Of a stretch of 64,000 bases of DNA, positions 45,221 through 60,800 are shown one piece after another. How positions within the stretch are numbered: the stretch's first letter is position 1; every line of letters begins with the position of its first letter. A program made the position numbers and the translations under genes. The notes under the pieces were generated by a model that ran no database searches, was not told where the DNA came from, and saw only the letters and a program-made list of their open reading frames with translations. The DNA is from Caenorhabditis remanei (Eukaryota; Nematoda; Chromadorea; Rhabditida; Rhabditidae), in the NCBI RefSeq assembly GCF_010183535.1, contig NC_071333.1:17296587-17360586 (forward strand). Reading direction: 5' to 3'.

Positions 45221-47535
45221 CTATGAAGATGGCTGGGATATGTCGACACCACGAAACACTGGAGCTGGATATGATTTAACTACACTTCGTTTCTTGATTT
45301 TTGGAAACTCCAAAGCGTTGGCGTCACGGAGAGCAGTGAACACAAACCAATCAACTTGGCTGTGGGATGGATGATAGTGCTGGCTGACTGGGTAGATACA
45401 TGTCGGGAGAAGTAGCTCCTTTGAGATTTCGTCAGCTGAGATAGTGACTGGATTTGGAACACGCTTTTGAATCCGTGCTTCCATGATTTCTTTTCTGAAG
45501 AGGATTCTGTTGATCTGCTCCACACGAGCGTCCATCACTGTTTGCTCATAGCCAGTTGTGAAATCTTCAATTCGAGTCTTGATCGACTCTTCGATCAGAT
45601 GCAAATCTCTTCTTGCCAACTCTGCAGAAATCGGCAAATCCTTTTCACACTGTAGGTATTCCTCATTAATTGGGTTCACATTTTGTGGGAGGAGCCTATT
45701 CTTGTAGTTGTTGTAGTACATATCAAAAAGATCCATTTTGACAATGAGGTCCTGCTGTTTCAGAATCAAATTCGAGCGGCATCTGACATTTGGATATGGA
45801 TAGTTGAGTTTCTCCGAAAGAGTTGAAAGGCTCATTCTGTTGGCTGGTACTTTGCGGAGTAAGTTGTTAACGATCGCTCTGCCTGAAAAGCCAATTGTTG
45901 TGAAATAGAAACTTTGAATGTTATGTTCCCTCACTTCTTGTTGAAATGAAGTTGAATGGCCATTTGTGTGTCTTGAACTTGATAGTTCTAAACAAGTGAG
46001 TCATATCCTTCTCATGGAACGGATACTTTCCGATTAACAATATGTACAATAAGATACCGAGTCCCCAAATCTCGGTACCACGGGTGTGGAGAGTTTTGCA
46101 GTCGGCTTTCAGCATCTGGAAGTCAATTTATGTTTTAAAAACTTTACTTCCAGTTTGAATGGTTACCTCTGGTGCCATGAAAGCGGCAAAAACGGTGCGA
46201 CGAGGATGCAATGGATCCGGCACCTCATCTTCGCACCCCATGTCCTGAACGTTGCAAGGACGGACAGTCCAACTTCCATCCGCTTCTTTCTTCAAGTAGA
46301 AGTTCTTTGGACGGAAGTTACGAATTAACACTTTTCTGGAGTGACAATAGCGAACAATTTGGACCAATTTAGCAAAGATGCTCATGACATCCTGCTCAGT
46401 CATCTCATCCAACTGTTCGGAGGCATACGAGTGGATAGTGGAGGCCATGAATGGGTTGAAGATGACCCATCTATTGTTGCTCTTGACAATTTCTAGACGT
46501 CTTGAGACACAGATCTCACTGAAATAAACTCAATGAGTACAGTACTCCTCTTTCAAATACTCTCAGCTACCGTAGTCCAATTCAATTTTCAACACCTACG
46601 AGAATTTCTTCAACTCTGTCTCACGCCCACGTCAATATACATTCTGACTTCCACTAGAATTTCGTAATCCCCCTTCCCCCCTTTGTTTCGTCATTTGTGC
46701 ACTCACCTCATACGGATTTCATCAGGACTAAACGATGCCCTGTCTGCCGGGACTTGAAGTCGTTGAATGACGTCAATGACTTTCGTCACCTTCCATGCCG
46801 GGAGAACGTGTGCGGTGAACACCTCGCGAGTTTTGGAGCAAACCGCACGAGTGATGGAGCCCGATCCGTAAATGACAAAGCAACCGATCATCTCGCCGTT
46901 AACCTAGAAACATAAGAATAAGATTTTAGACTTTAGGGTGAGTAACATACCAAGTATTGTCCATTGTAAGGATTCAATTGTGGAACAGCATTCGATGTTG
47001 AGCACAAAGCCAACAATCGTTTCTTCTTCTCCTCTTCCTCAAGTTCTTGAATGAATTGATTGTATTCAGCTTCATTCAGAATAGTCTTCATTGGTTTCTC
47101 AACTTGTTGCTCTCCATTGTTATACAGATCACCTTCTGGTACCATCAATCCATGAGTTAATTGGACGTAGTGGTCATTGAGAATGGAAATTATGTGATGT
47201 GGAAGACGGGAGAGTGGACGAGTTTCCAGAGAGCAAGCAGGTCCAATCGCGGAGTAGCAGATTGGGAAGAACGCTCCTGGATGCCTCGGATCGACTTTTC
47301 TGGCATTGCGAACACGTTGATAGTATTCAGCTTTGACGATTCGGAAGCTTTCAGACTCCTGACGGATCAACTCATGGTGAGATTTATGGCGGATTGGGGT
47401 GGAAGATTGGTCGGAAATCCTTGGGATGAACGTTCTCCCGATTTTCACTCCAGTTTGTGACGACGCTGCAGATACAGATGCATCTGACGGCGCGGGTTTG
47501 GTTTTGGTTGTAGTTCTGCCTTTGGTTCTAACCAT
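45221..47535 (-). CDS. nipi-3: NIPI-3, Tribbles-like pseudokinase
   Basis: Exons, 5' to 3': 47535-46951, 46903-46707, 46518-46167, 46115-45935, 45882-45221, giving 658 residues. In C. elegans NIPI-3 (K09A9.1, from memory) controls antimicrobial peptide induction and restrains the bZIP factor CEBP-1. Residues 1-195 are a Ser/Thr-rich, mostly disordered N-terminus. The kinase-like domain spans about 196-465: a degenerate glycine loop (YGSGSITRAV), no Lys in the VAIK position (TAHVL), RNFRPKN in place of HRDLKPEN (Asn328 for the catalytic Asp), no DFG, but an intact MAPE, EIWGLGILLYILL and ANRMSL. It is therefore very likely inactive as a kinase. A 190-residue C-terminal extension follows. A TTACAG acceptor 3 nt before the ATG supports the start. 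It is divergent from rab-14 across about 1.4 kb. Confidence 0.9.
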
Positions 47536-50088
<2,553 letters not shown>

Positions 50089-50990
50089 TCGTTTTCTCAT
50101 TTCCCACATGTACCAAGTTTGTCATCCGATCATTCCTCTTTGTAAACCCTTTTGTACTGTACCTTTTTAAATTATTCATGCCGTCTATCTGTATGTTTTA
50201 AGAGCTTAACCATCAAAATCAGAAAATGCCAGAGAGCCTCAATTTTTGCTCTAATATTTGGGTGGTATGGTTGTTTTTTCCTGAACTTTTTTTCCTAGTT
50301 GCCTGTCTTTTGCATGTAATTTTTAATAATAAGTTAAAAATCTTTTAATCAAAAAATTTGTAAACACTTGTGTCACTTTACTTACAACTCCCAGTCTTTT
50401 TCCTTCACTATCATCATCGAACTGTGAATCGATCATAATATAACACTTTTTTTTCTCAAACTGCATATTTAGATGAACTTTCTTCCTGTTTCCTGTCCCC
50501 TATTGTCAAAAAACCGTTTACACCAAAATCCCTCCCCCACTGAACTTTGTGTGATAAGAAACATCCATTTGATTTCCCAGAAAAAACCTGAGTCTGTACT
50601 TTGAACATCAAACCGTTTTTTGTCATTTTCCATAAATAGTTCTTGTTTCAGTTATTCAGGTTATTCGGAAAGTCACGAGTTTTGCAGTCATGGCAGATTG
50701 TGGAGTAAGATTAGAGAGAAATGGAAGATGGCTGTATTTGAAATTTCAAAACTGGAAATCTCATGACAACTAAAAAATGTGTTTTGAAAACATGAACAAT
50801 TTATTAGAAGATTAAGAAATATGCAAAATTTTATACAAAAAGTTTAGAAACAATAATTTCCCTACATATACTCGGATCAGTTAGGTTCCCAAAATACCTA
50901 ATAATCTGGAAACGTCGATTTATCAAAATCGAACGAACGACGGTTGTAACTGGGATTTACATATTTCAAAACACAAAGTTTTACGGTCTA
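50089..50990. other. 3' flank of rab-14
   Basis: AT-rich spacer holding the rab-14 3' UTR. No exon pattern seen. Confidence 0.4.
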
Positions 50991-51295
50991 TTATCGATGG
51001 AATGCGTAAAAGTGTGCGTTTCTTTTGGACTTGAATGAAAATATAGAATTCCCAAACGAAAATTGTTTTGATGAAACGGAAACAATTATACCTTCTCGTA
51101 ATCATTTCTGTGCTTTGTTCCTCCAGAATAGAAAATTATATCAAACACAGAATTCTTATTGAATTTCAGCACAGCACTTCCAGAGCCACGACTTCCTGAC
51201 TCCCACGCTCCCCTTAAATTTTTTCTGACTAATCGTATGCGTTTTTTGTATCCGGTTACATCTGAAAACAAATCGTCATCCACGAAGAACGTCAT
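50991..51295 (-). CDS. Possible small gene, 80 aa, unrecognised
   Basis: A two-exon reading (51295-51092, 51029-50991) gives 80 residues. The main exon encodes a basic, Gly-rich stretch (YKKRIRLVRKN, then WESGSRGSGSAVLKF) of coding-like composition, and the donor AAG|GTATAATTG is acceptable. The acceptor would be TTCAAG, which is weak. A TTTGTTTTCAG inside the first exon (next to 51260) could instead be an acceptor, meaning the true 5' exon is elsewhere. No domain is recognised. It may be a real lineage-specific gene, a decayed gene, or chance. Confidence 0.35.
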
Positions 51296-51766
51296 TCTTT
51301 ACGGATCATATTGCTGTGAAATAACAAGCATTATTTATTCAAATCCAATTCGGGTAGTTTTAGATTAAGAGGTTAAAAACATTACATTGCAACAAAATAT
51401 TCAATTACAGGAGAGAAAGAAAGAAAACACAACGAGATGTAGCTGCGATAATACTTAGAGGACCAACCCATCAGAATGGGGAACAATTATTCAGGCTACA
51501 AAAGAGAAGAGAGGTTGAAAACGATTGAGGTATCCTACCGTGGCAAAAAGACAAAAAAAAAGAAAAAACAGGAAGAATCTAAGAGCACTTAGGACAAAAC
51601 GAACAAACGATTTTGGGTATTTTTGATACCATTGAAAACGAGTTAAATATTATACAATACAATGTTCTTGTTAAGCAAGAATTTAATTGGAGGGGGGCAT
51701 TGATTGCGCTAATGAGGTAACAGTGTGTCTAAAAACATGATTTCTTGAATCACGGCAGAAGAGAAA
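51296..51766. other. Spacer between the small ORF and ent-2
   Basis: AT-rich; contains the ent-2 3' UTR (minus strand). Nothing else recognised. Confidence 0.4.
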
Positions 51767-53759
51767 TTAGGCGGTCACGAAAGCCTTGATGACCATAGTG
51801 AAGATGAGTCCTGAGACGATTCCCGAGATAAGGAAGAATCCAGCCATCATTCCAGCGACTTGAGCCTTCGATGGATCGACAGTCTTGGAGGTGTACATCA
51901 TGGCGAGTCCGGAGAAGTATCCACTTCCAAAGCTCATGGAGGCAGCGACGATCACAAAGAGCCAGGTGGATTCGAAGAGGACTGGGAAGGTTCGAGTCTC
52001 CGGGAGGTAGTTGCAGAAGGCGAAGAATGGGATGTAGAGGAGACGGAGGTAGACTGGGATCCAGAGCTTGCTTGGTTGAGGCTAAAAATTATTATGGATT
52101 ATGACGGATTAGGGATAACTTCAGTATAATAAGTGTAAACTTACCCATTGCTTTCTACCGGCGACAATCGATCCGATAAAAGCGAACACGTTGAATTGAA
52201 GGAAGGTGGTCACGTCCATGAAGTAGTTTTCTGAAAATTTAAATTGTTAGATTATAGCATCTACCATTTTAGCTTACGTGGCAATGGGAAATCATAGACT
52301 CCTCCTTTCTTCTCATCCTTGACGTACATCATAACTCCTGGAAACACTGAAAGAGTGACGAAGAAGACCAAGAAGACGTTGATGAGTTGTGGGAATGCCT
52401 CTTTGAAGGTGGCGACGTAGGTTGCCATCTTTCCCTTGTTGTCAGCAGCTTCCTCGTTCTTAGCACGTTGTCTCTCAGCGCGGGTACTGTAGAATTGGTA
52501 GAACCGTTGCTTCTTGAGGATCAGGAAGGAGACGAGACAGCAAACGAGGGTGATAAGAGCAATCAAGAAGTATGAGAAGGCACGATCCAAGACGTTGCGG
52601 GTGACAGCCTTAGTTGACATACTGAGAAGAGTGACGAAGGTTCCGCACAAGTTGTTTCCGATGATGACAGCGTTGGTGTACTTGAATGGAAGCTCCGAGG
52701 CGAGACCGAAGATACTGTTCTGGTAGACTCCATTGGCTCCGTTTAACACAATAATGATGATGATTGTGAGGGTAAAGAATCCGGTGAGCCCTGTAAAAAT
52801 GTTGAAGTTTTTGTTCTGTCGAGAGAGATAGACAGATGTTTGAACTTTTCATCTCACAATCTCATTGTCAGAGAGAAAAAGTTCAGTTACCCTTTCCACT
52901 CACATGTGGTTGTCTCAACGTAGATGAAGACCATCGTGGTGATAACGCAGACGGAAACGATGGAGAGGCCAACACAGATACGGCCGGCGAGTCCTCCTCT
53001 GGAAATTTGTACATACATAACTTTTTGGTAAACTGCAATTCAGCTAATTACCCTCGAAAAGTACAGACTCATCATTATTTTCATCAGTAGTAGAACCTTC
53101 ACCCTTTTTGAATCAAGAATAAACATTGACACCTCAGCCAATTCTAATCTACACCTCTCTTTTTCTAATCAACCTCTCCAATCTTTCTTAGACCAACCAA
53201 CACCTTCGGCTGTCACAACTTTTGCCGAATCAATTCATCATACTCTGGCGGCCTCTAACACTTATCTCACTTGCCACGAGGTGAATAGGAACAGTTTGGG
53301 TAAAATCGAATGATAAGAGAGAAAATGACCTTACTTGACAACAATGAAGATGTTGAGAAGATTGAGAAGAAGATTCGGCACTTGCGAAGCAATCGTTTGG
53401 AAGCTTTGGAAGTTGGACGAGTAGACGGTCGGGTCACCGGTCACCACTCCGGTATTCATATCGATCGTAGAGTTGGCGAGCATTTTGTACGACTCGAAGT
53501 ACTGAAACAGAATGGTTTTTTTTATTGTGATAACTAAAGACTGGAAATATTTGTTAGCGTAAGCACACGAAGAAAAACTTACATCGTAGGAGATGGTGAT
53601 GAGCATATTCCATGGCATGAGAGTTCCGATTCCGTGAAGCAAGATGATGAAGAAGACGAGATTATTCTTGTCTTCTGGAGCCACTTCCTCGACTTCGACT
53701 TCCGCCTCCTCGACTCTTTTTTGCTCATTGAGCGGTTGCAGTTCCGTAGCGGCTGACAT
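51767..53759 (-). CDS. ent-2: Equilibrative nucleoside transporter ENT-2
   Basis: Exons, 5' to 3': 53759-53583, 53501-53335, 52998-52904, 52790-52278, 52230-52145, 52081-51767, giving 450 residues, normal for SLC29. ENTs move nucleosides and nucleobases down their gradients across the plasma or an internal membrane. An acidic cytosolic N-terminus (about 40 aa, Glu/Val-rich) precedes TM1 with the hallmark GTLMPWN. The TM1-TM2 loop is extracellular with an N-glycosylation site (NST). Further SLC29 features are the NGANGVYQNSIFGLASELP block before TM5, a charged loop between TM6 and TM7 (RAERQRAKNEEAADNKGK) and the ending LISGIVSGLIFTMVIKAFV. About 11 membrane segments fit. The start is 5 nt after a TTTTTTCAG acceptor. 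The symbol is from recalled C. elegans K09A9.3 and its place next to rab-14. Confidence 0.94.
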
Positions 53760-56700
53760 ATTACCTGAAAAAATGGACTTGAATGAAAAAATAGCATTGG
53801 TGTGACAACAGCTACAAAAGAAATAAATCAGAACGGGATACAAACCTCTACCCGCTGAGGAAAACGGAAAACACCATTACCACCGCGGCGGCAAAAGGTA
53901 AAAGTGAAAAGGCAAAAAGTGAATACATATGCTAAAACCAGTTGCCAAAAAGATATATACCTCCCCCCCACCTCCACTGATTTAAAAATGGCGGGCAGAG
54001 ACTCAGAGACGGGGAGGCGAAGGGTCATACGAAGGGGCACATACGCACAGACGAATGGCGAAGCAAAAAATGAGAGGGAGATGGGGGGAAAGAGGGAACG
54101 CGCAGGCAGACAGACATGCAGATGTCTAATGTCCACCACTCGCGGAGGGGGACCCACACTGTGTGTGCTCAAAAGAATGGAGAGATTGATGAGTGACGTC
54201 AGTTTTACTTTGCCGACCGACCGCACCGATCGGTCAGTGATATATGCGTCTTTGTTGGGTGGCGATAAAGAGTGTACGTGCTCTTTTCCGATAACGATCT
54301 TCATCAACTGTAGAATGGCAAATATATAAGTTTAGATGAAAAGAAGAAAAAAATCTGTCAATATCATTAAAGGTAGAGTTTCATAGCAATGGCAGAGATC
54401 TCTGCTTCTGCTTCAATACCAAATAGCTATCAGCAGGAAGCGGATAAGCTAGAATTTTGGGATATATCAAACATCAGAAGATTAGAAAATAGAAGATTTC
54501 ATCAGAGAACAAATGACGTAGAAAAAAGTACCTAACCAATGATATATGAACCACCGACAGAGGTCAAACTCATGAGTCGCGAGAGTGTAAAGTGAGATAT
54601 CTGGGATATTATTAGCTCAGAGCAAATAAGTTCCGTCAAAACATTTTCACAGTTTTGAAGAAGTGATCCAAAAATCCCAAAATAAAAGAGATGTAATCAA
54701 TCAAATACTTGCGAAAACACTAAAAGTACATTCCCGACTCATCAAACACTCTCAACTTCCTGTCTGAACTCTATCGGAGTGTAAAGTGAGTGTCAGAGGC
54801 CAAATGACAGCTTCATGATGCATTGTGCTATCATTTGATTGGGGGGACGCGCTGCTGCTGCAACAAAATGATACGTGAAGGCCTGTGTTTTGCAAAAGTA
54901 CTCAATTTCTTTTCTCTGATGTTTGCCTTGATGAAAAGAAAGATGGCTAGGTCAGACAGTAGTGGCAAAGCGCAAATAAATGGAATAGCTCTGGCTTGAA
55001 AGTTTGCCGTTTCTTTATTTTTCCTACCAGCCCATGCGATTCGACGGCGACCATACGATTTGCGATGAAAATTTTTTTTAAAAAATGAAAGAAAAAGAGA
55101 TAGAGAAGAGATGGTGAAGATGAAAGTGGCGAATGGATGATCGAAGATGTGAGAAATGGAAGAAGGGGCGGAGTCAGGGAAAGATGGGCGGAGTGTTGAG
55201 TGCTCTAAAAGAGCAGGCACGTGGAGGAAAGTTCAAAAGAACGAATGGTTGCTTGGAGCCTTGAGGAGAGTTGAATAGCAAGTGGCCTTTCTAAAAGGGC
55301 ATATTGAAATTTGAAGAGGAAACGAGAAAAATTAGGAAAAGCACCTAATAACGAGAAAACAGGCATATAATTGTCATCATCAACTCAGGATTGGTAAAAA
55401 ACAGTCAATCTAGAAAAATCTACTTGGAAAACTGTGCTAGTGACATTTGAAGTCGGATAATAGGCATATCAGTATAAAAATCGGTAATGGATACTAATCG
55501 AAACTATTAGAAAACTTAATTATAGTAAAGTACAGTACTGTTTTATGTATGTACAACTAGGCAGACGCTGATAATATCAATTTCGTCGATTTCAGAATCG
55601 TAGTATGGTTTATTGATCATATTTCACATGAATTGTGATAAACGATCAAGGAACAACTTTTTTGAATAGAATAATACATTTTTCCAACAAAAGATTGCGT
55701 GTAGAGTGAATGTTCTCAAAAATCTTTTTTTGCAGCATTGAAAACTCAAAAGTCGTAAAGAACTTATAACAGGAATGCTGACCATTCAAGATGAGAACCA
55801 CTTGTTTTCTTATCAGTAATGCATCTTCTTACATGAGAATTAACACTGATTATATGGTTATACAACTCTCTGGTACCACGTGAGAACTATCGTAAATGTG
55901 TTGAAGAAAATGAAGTACATAGGTAACAAAGAGTTCTGTGACAGGGAGAAAGGTGGAAAAGTGGAAAGTGGACAACGATGAGTCCGATTCATAATGAGAT
56001 TATGGAAAATAGTAGTGAAGGTGCACTTATGCAGAGTGTCAATTTCAACGTGAATGACAGGTTAGGCAGAACTGACCGATTTTATGACTGTTTTTAATGG
56101 GATAGCAGTTGCGTTTCAAATTGACATGTTAATAAGTTCATATATTTATATTAGATTGTTACTCCGGAAATTTGAATCAACGTGTTATTTCCTGAATGCT
56201 TTTTCCTTTAACTGAACTTTGCCCGTACCCACTTGCCACATAGTTTTAGACATTCAATCAAATATAATGGATGATTGTACTATTACAAATTCAATCAAAC
56301 ACTTTCCATTATAAAAATGATAAAATTTTGGTTGGAATCTAAAAATAACTCACAAAGAAATTTTTTATAACAGATAAGGTAGCAGTTTTGAAGACTACAA
56401 AAAATTCTGGCTGATTTAAAAAAATCTTTTGCTGTGCAACTGTTCTGGGAGAAGACACCTTCTTTACAACCTGAGATGTTAGATTTTCCTTTCTTATTAT
56501 GATATCACACTCCATTTTAAATGTGCTCCCTCTGCGAACAATCTTGACTCTAGCAAATCTATGTCCAGACTTTTTAAATTCCATTGCGATCTTTGAGACA
56601 TTACACTATACATTACACTAGACATATTTTCCAACCATGCAAAACAGCTGGACGCTGTTCTGTTCACCATATGTCTGACCTGACCTCGGATGGTGTTAGC

Positions 56701-57158
56701 AATATGTTTCTTTGTGTCTGACCAACACACGCACCAAACTTTGCAAGTGTCGCGCGACGAGGTCAACATGAAGCCTGTCCAGGACAGATTCTTTCGACGG
56801 TCACGTTGTAATATTGAAGACAGAAATGTTCACACGAATGAGCAATGTGAATCAATACCATTGTGAAAGGGGGAACAAATACTTTCTGTCATTGAAAAAT
56901 GTTTCTTGTTTCAATGAAAATGGGGGAAGTGCAAAGTGCAACAGTTTTCCAGAGATAACACCTCGTGACATCCAGACTTCCAGACTGGCGACTTGTGAGC
57001 GCTACAAAACAATATTTTTCTGCACAACAGTGAATTTCCAATTCAGACAATCTGAAGTGATGAATACTTTTCACCAGGCTCCATTGTTATTATTCACATA
57101 AAAGGAATTCTGAAAAGAAGCTTCATGTTTAAAAACCCGGAAATTCTGGAATGGTATA
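53760..57158. other. Spacer upstream of ent-2; no firm gene
   Basis: The 53.8-54.3 kb part is the likely ent-2 promoter and has unusually GC-rich patches, including ACGCGCAGGCAG at 54098-54109, a 10/12 match to the MEX motif. Between 56.3 and 56.8 kb there is a minus-strand open frame of uncertain status. The rest looks non-coding. Confidence 0.4.
56339..56584 (-). other. Doubtful ORF, 81 codons
   Basis: The frame encodes a basic sequence (MEFKKSGHRFARVKIVRR...) and is open for 81 codons, with a GTGAGT donor-like site near its end (about 56353) and another GT after CAG at about 56471. I could not find a second exon or a convincing acceptor. It may be a decayed gene or chance; I list it only because the composition is not obviously low complexity. 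Confidence 0.2.
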
Positions 57159-57604
57159 ATGTTTCCTATCATATTTTCTCTCTTTTTTCTAACGTCCCCT
57201 GTTTTCGGACAGTCTGATTATGAAGATTATGAACAATACGAGTATGGCGATCCAAACGGGATACGAGTAGTGTTTCGTTATCTTGAAAAGCACCCTCAGT
57301 TGATCACAAGCATAGTGATTGTAAGTAAGAATCTCGAAACTTTTTCTATCGTTGTTTTTTTTAGAGAGAAGATCAAATCCTCAATTATGAAAGTGGGGAG
57401 TGTCTACAGTATGACTATATACGATTCAAATGGGTGGACCGGAATAGAAAGAACCCATTTCCGGATATAATCAACGGTAATGGATTTTGTACAGTGGTGA
57501 AGTAAGTGCCGGAGATTTTATGTATAAGAAGAAATTTTTCCAGATGCGACGATGTCTTTGGTCCGGCTGAGAGTGTAGTGTGTTCACAATATTTCTTTTA
57601 CTGA
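57159..57604 (+). CDS. Small secreted protein, 119 aa, unrecognised
   Basis: Three exons (57159-57320, 57365-57501, 57544-57604) with canonical GT-AG sites give 119 residues. Residues 1-17 form a clear signal peptide (MFPIIFSLFFLTSPVFG), with cleavage expected before QSDYEDY. The mature N-terminus is Tyr/Asp/Glu-rich. Four cysteines (67, 96, 101, 113) could form two disulphides. No domain is recognised; the likely location is extracellular. I recall no C. elegans gene at this point between ent-2 and the deubiquitinase, so it may be lineage-specific. An AATAAA at 57796-57801 lies about 190 nt past the stop, very close to the stop of the convergent deubiquitinase gene. Confidence 0.65.
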
Positions 57605-57818
57605 ATTGTATGTGAAAAGTTGATTCTTTGATTCTTAAAAGCAACTTAATGTAAAAATATGTATTTACATCAAAATTAAAAAAAATACAATCAATACAAA
57701 CCAATTTCTAAAATTTCTAAATTCGACCATCATTATCACAGAAATGTGTTGTTCAACCCGGTTTACGGCCACGTATTCTAAAGCTAGAATAATTAAATAA
57801 AATAACAGACAAATTAAA

Positions 57819-60800
57819 TTAATATTCAGTTTCATGAAGATCTTGCTGTTTCATCCACTCTTTTTTCATCACCACTTTCAGCCATTTCTCCAACGACTCG
57901 ATGACCATTTTGATTTCTTTTTCTACTTGAAGTCGAGTTTCCTCATCAATTCCGGGTATCCGTCGTTTTTTGACATGAGGAGTAGCGCTCCGCCAACGTC
58001 TTTGTTTGGAACTCGATTCTTGATTCTGAGTCTCTATAGGTGAAATTTCTTCAGATTTCTCTTCGTGTAATTTTTCGGTTGTGGATGTACTGGCGGATGT
58101 GTGATCGTGCTCACATTTTCTACTTTTCCGTTTTCCAGAGGTGTTTTTCACAGGAGACAGGTTTTCATCGGTTTTCCTCGGCCCAGTTTTCACAGGTGTT
58201 TGTGTGACCAAACTAGTCATCGTAGCGTTTTCGATTTGATTCGCATTGTTCTGAAAATTATACCATTGACATTAGTTTTGTTTCCAGACAGATTATACTC
58301 ACTGTTTTTTGCTTGGTATCAGCTTTGCTCTCTTTTCTCGACTTCTTGTTCTGAGGTAGATCTTCTGGTAGGTTTTTCTCAGCTTTGTCAACAGTTGTTT
58401 GCGATAGCGGTGCCGTGCGTGAATTTTCCTCCAATAATCGGGTGTCATCTGACTTTTTGGATCTTGACGTATCTTGACTGTCGTACAGTTGTGGGTGTGC
58501 ACTGTCTGAAGTCTCATTTTCCAACTCCTGCTTCCCCATTTGTGATTTTCGTTCATGTTGTTTCTCTTTTCGAACATTTTTGACCTTGCTTGACTGTTCT
58601 TGTCCATCTGGACTCTTAGCAGTTCTAGTTTTGCCGCTTTTCTTCGTTTTCTGAATCAAAATTTTCATATATTTAGTTTCCCAATGTTTATAACTAACCT
58701 TTGGTAGCAACATGTTAGTCAAATCCTCCAAAATCTGTTCCAAATCACTGACATGTTGGTGTAAATCTTCTGGCGACACATCAGTTTTTGCGAGGATTGC
58801 AGCAGTTTCTTCTTTAGAGAAGACTCTCAAGTTTTCTTCTACTGTTTTCGGTTTCCCTTCAGCCACGTCCATGGTTGAAATTTGTTTAGCTGGAGGCCCT
58901 TCATCTAAGGGAATCTTATTGCATTTGTAGTTTTCCTCGAAACTTTTCTCAATCACGTCCCATGCCTCAGAGTACTTGTCGTTCAAAATGTGACGGAATT
59001 TGAAGAACTGTAAATTTAGTTTTTAATTATTAAAACTTTTGTTTTTTGATTTTCCAGTTTTAATTGTTTTACTTACATTAAATGGAGACTCCGTTTGTTG
59101 ATTATCTGCAGGGGATCTATTTTTATCCTGACGTTTACGATACATCAAAATGTATGGCTCGTTTTTGGCAACTTCAGTGTCGTCATATCTTGTAACTGTT
59201 GAATCGTCGTAATGGTACCTGAATTTAATATTTAAAATTAAAATTTACAAGTTGTTAGCACCAAACTTGTCAAATATTGGCCCGATCGGCCCGGAGTTTA
59301 AAAATTTGCAAATTTTTTTCACAAATTTTTTAAATCAAAAATAGTCAAAAATTCTGTCTACGCTTGATTTTGATCGATATGTAAAAACATAGTTGAGAAT
59401 TGGAGTTTTTTGCAAAAAAAAACTTTAAAATTTCAAAAAAGTTCAACTTTTTCTACTGTTACCCGGGCCCGGTCCGTTGCAGGTCTGGTTATCATCACCT
59501 ACCATTGATTCTCCTGCTCATTCAAACAAAAAGACACATAGTGACCACAATCAATATTCCGTCCGACGTGAACCACGAACCCCACCAAATCATACACTTC
59601 AGATTCTCCACTTGTCGTCCATTCGCCAAAATCTTGACTTCGAAGCGGGAATTCAACTATTTTTCCTATCTTGCTACACCCGTAGACTGTGTGACGGAAC
59701 CGTTTCAATTGGATGAGAATGATTTCTGGCAGTTCCTTGGCTTTGACCGTTTTTGTGGCATCCACCAGTCTGGATAATATGAATTTTTGAAAAATTGCAA
59801 AAGATAAACTCACCTTTCACACTTTCTGCATGAATACTGATTTTCACCACATAGTACCGAATTTTCGAAGAACATATCGAGACATTCATCCAAACTGATT
59901 TTATTCTTTATTCCCTTGTTCACAAGAAACCCCGGATCGATGCCTTCATAGTAGCTTGTAGATTCATCTGCGGGTGGCACAACTCGTTTTTTCTTTCTCA
60001 CTTTCTTGGTTGGTTTGTAGAACATATCCTCGAATTCGTTTTCTCCAACTATTGGAATTGACAGGTCCTGAAAAATAATTCCGATAGCTTTTTATTCGCA
60101 AACTTATGTTATAAAACTAACCAAAAAGTTCTCATAAGTGAATGACCGATATCCACATGTATGACATCTAATTTGATTTTCCAGCACTCCGCGAAACAGC
60201 GAAGATATTACAGTTTTTGTGGTTCTATCTTGCAATGCTATCAAATAATCCGCATCAGGGTTGCCTGTGGCAACAGAACGTTTTTTGTTGTAGTAGTCCT
60301 GGCACACTTTCAGGTCTCGATCCAAAATATCTAGCAGACTGCGAAGGAACTCGCTGGCATCTTGTTGTTGGAAACACTCAAACTCAGGCATCTCAATTCG
60401 AATACACTGAAATTTACAAGAATGGTATAAAAATAAAAATGAAACACGGCGAAATTCGGCAACCTACTGATATAATATTCCATGGAGACGCAAACGGGCG
60501 CTTGAGCGGACTATTCATAATTCTCTGGTCGATTGCCATTTGGATTACTGTTTTTGGTACATCCTTTGGACACTTCCCCCAGCCACCAGGTGGTGTCTGT
60601 AAAGAATCAAGTATTTTTCTTCCACCCAAGTTTGCTTACCAATTCTAGCAGGTACTGAACAAGTGGGGTGCAGTGACCAAGAAGTTGGAGCACAGAATTC
60701 AGGTAACAGGTATTCCCATAATTGACGTATCCAGTGACTCCTGAAAATAAATTTGGTTATTAGACTCGTATTTGGTAATGACTGGTTTACCTTTCAGCTG

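Noticed and set aside
53828..54329. Overlapping 141- and 159-codon frames near the ent-2 promoter
   Set aside because: Mutually antisense, no splice or family support; the region looks like promoter DNA.
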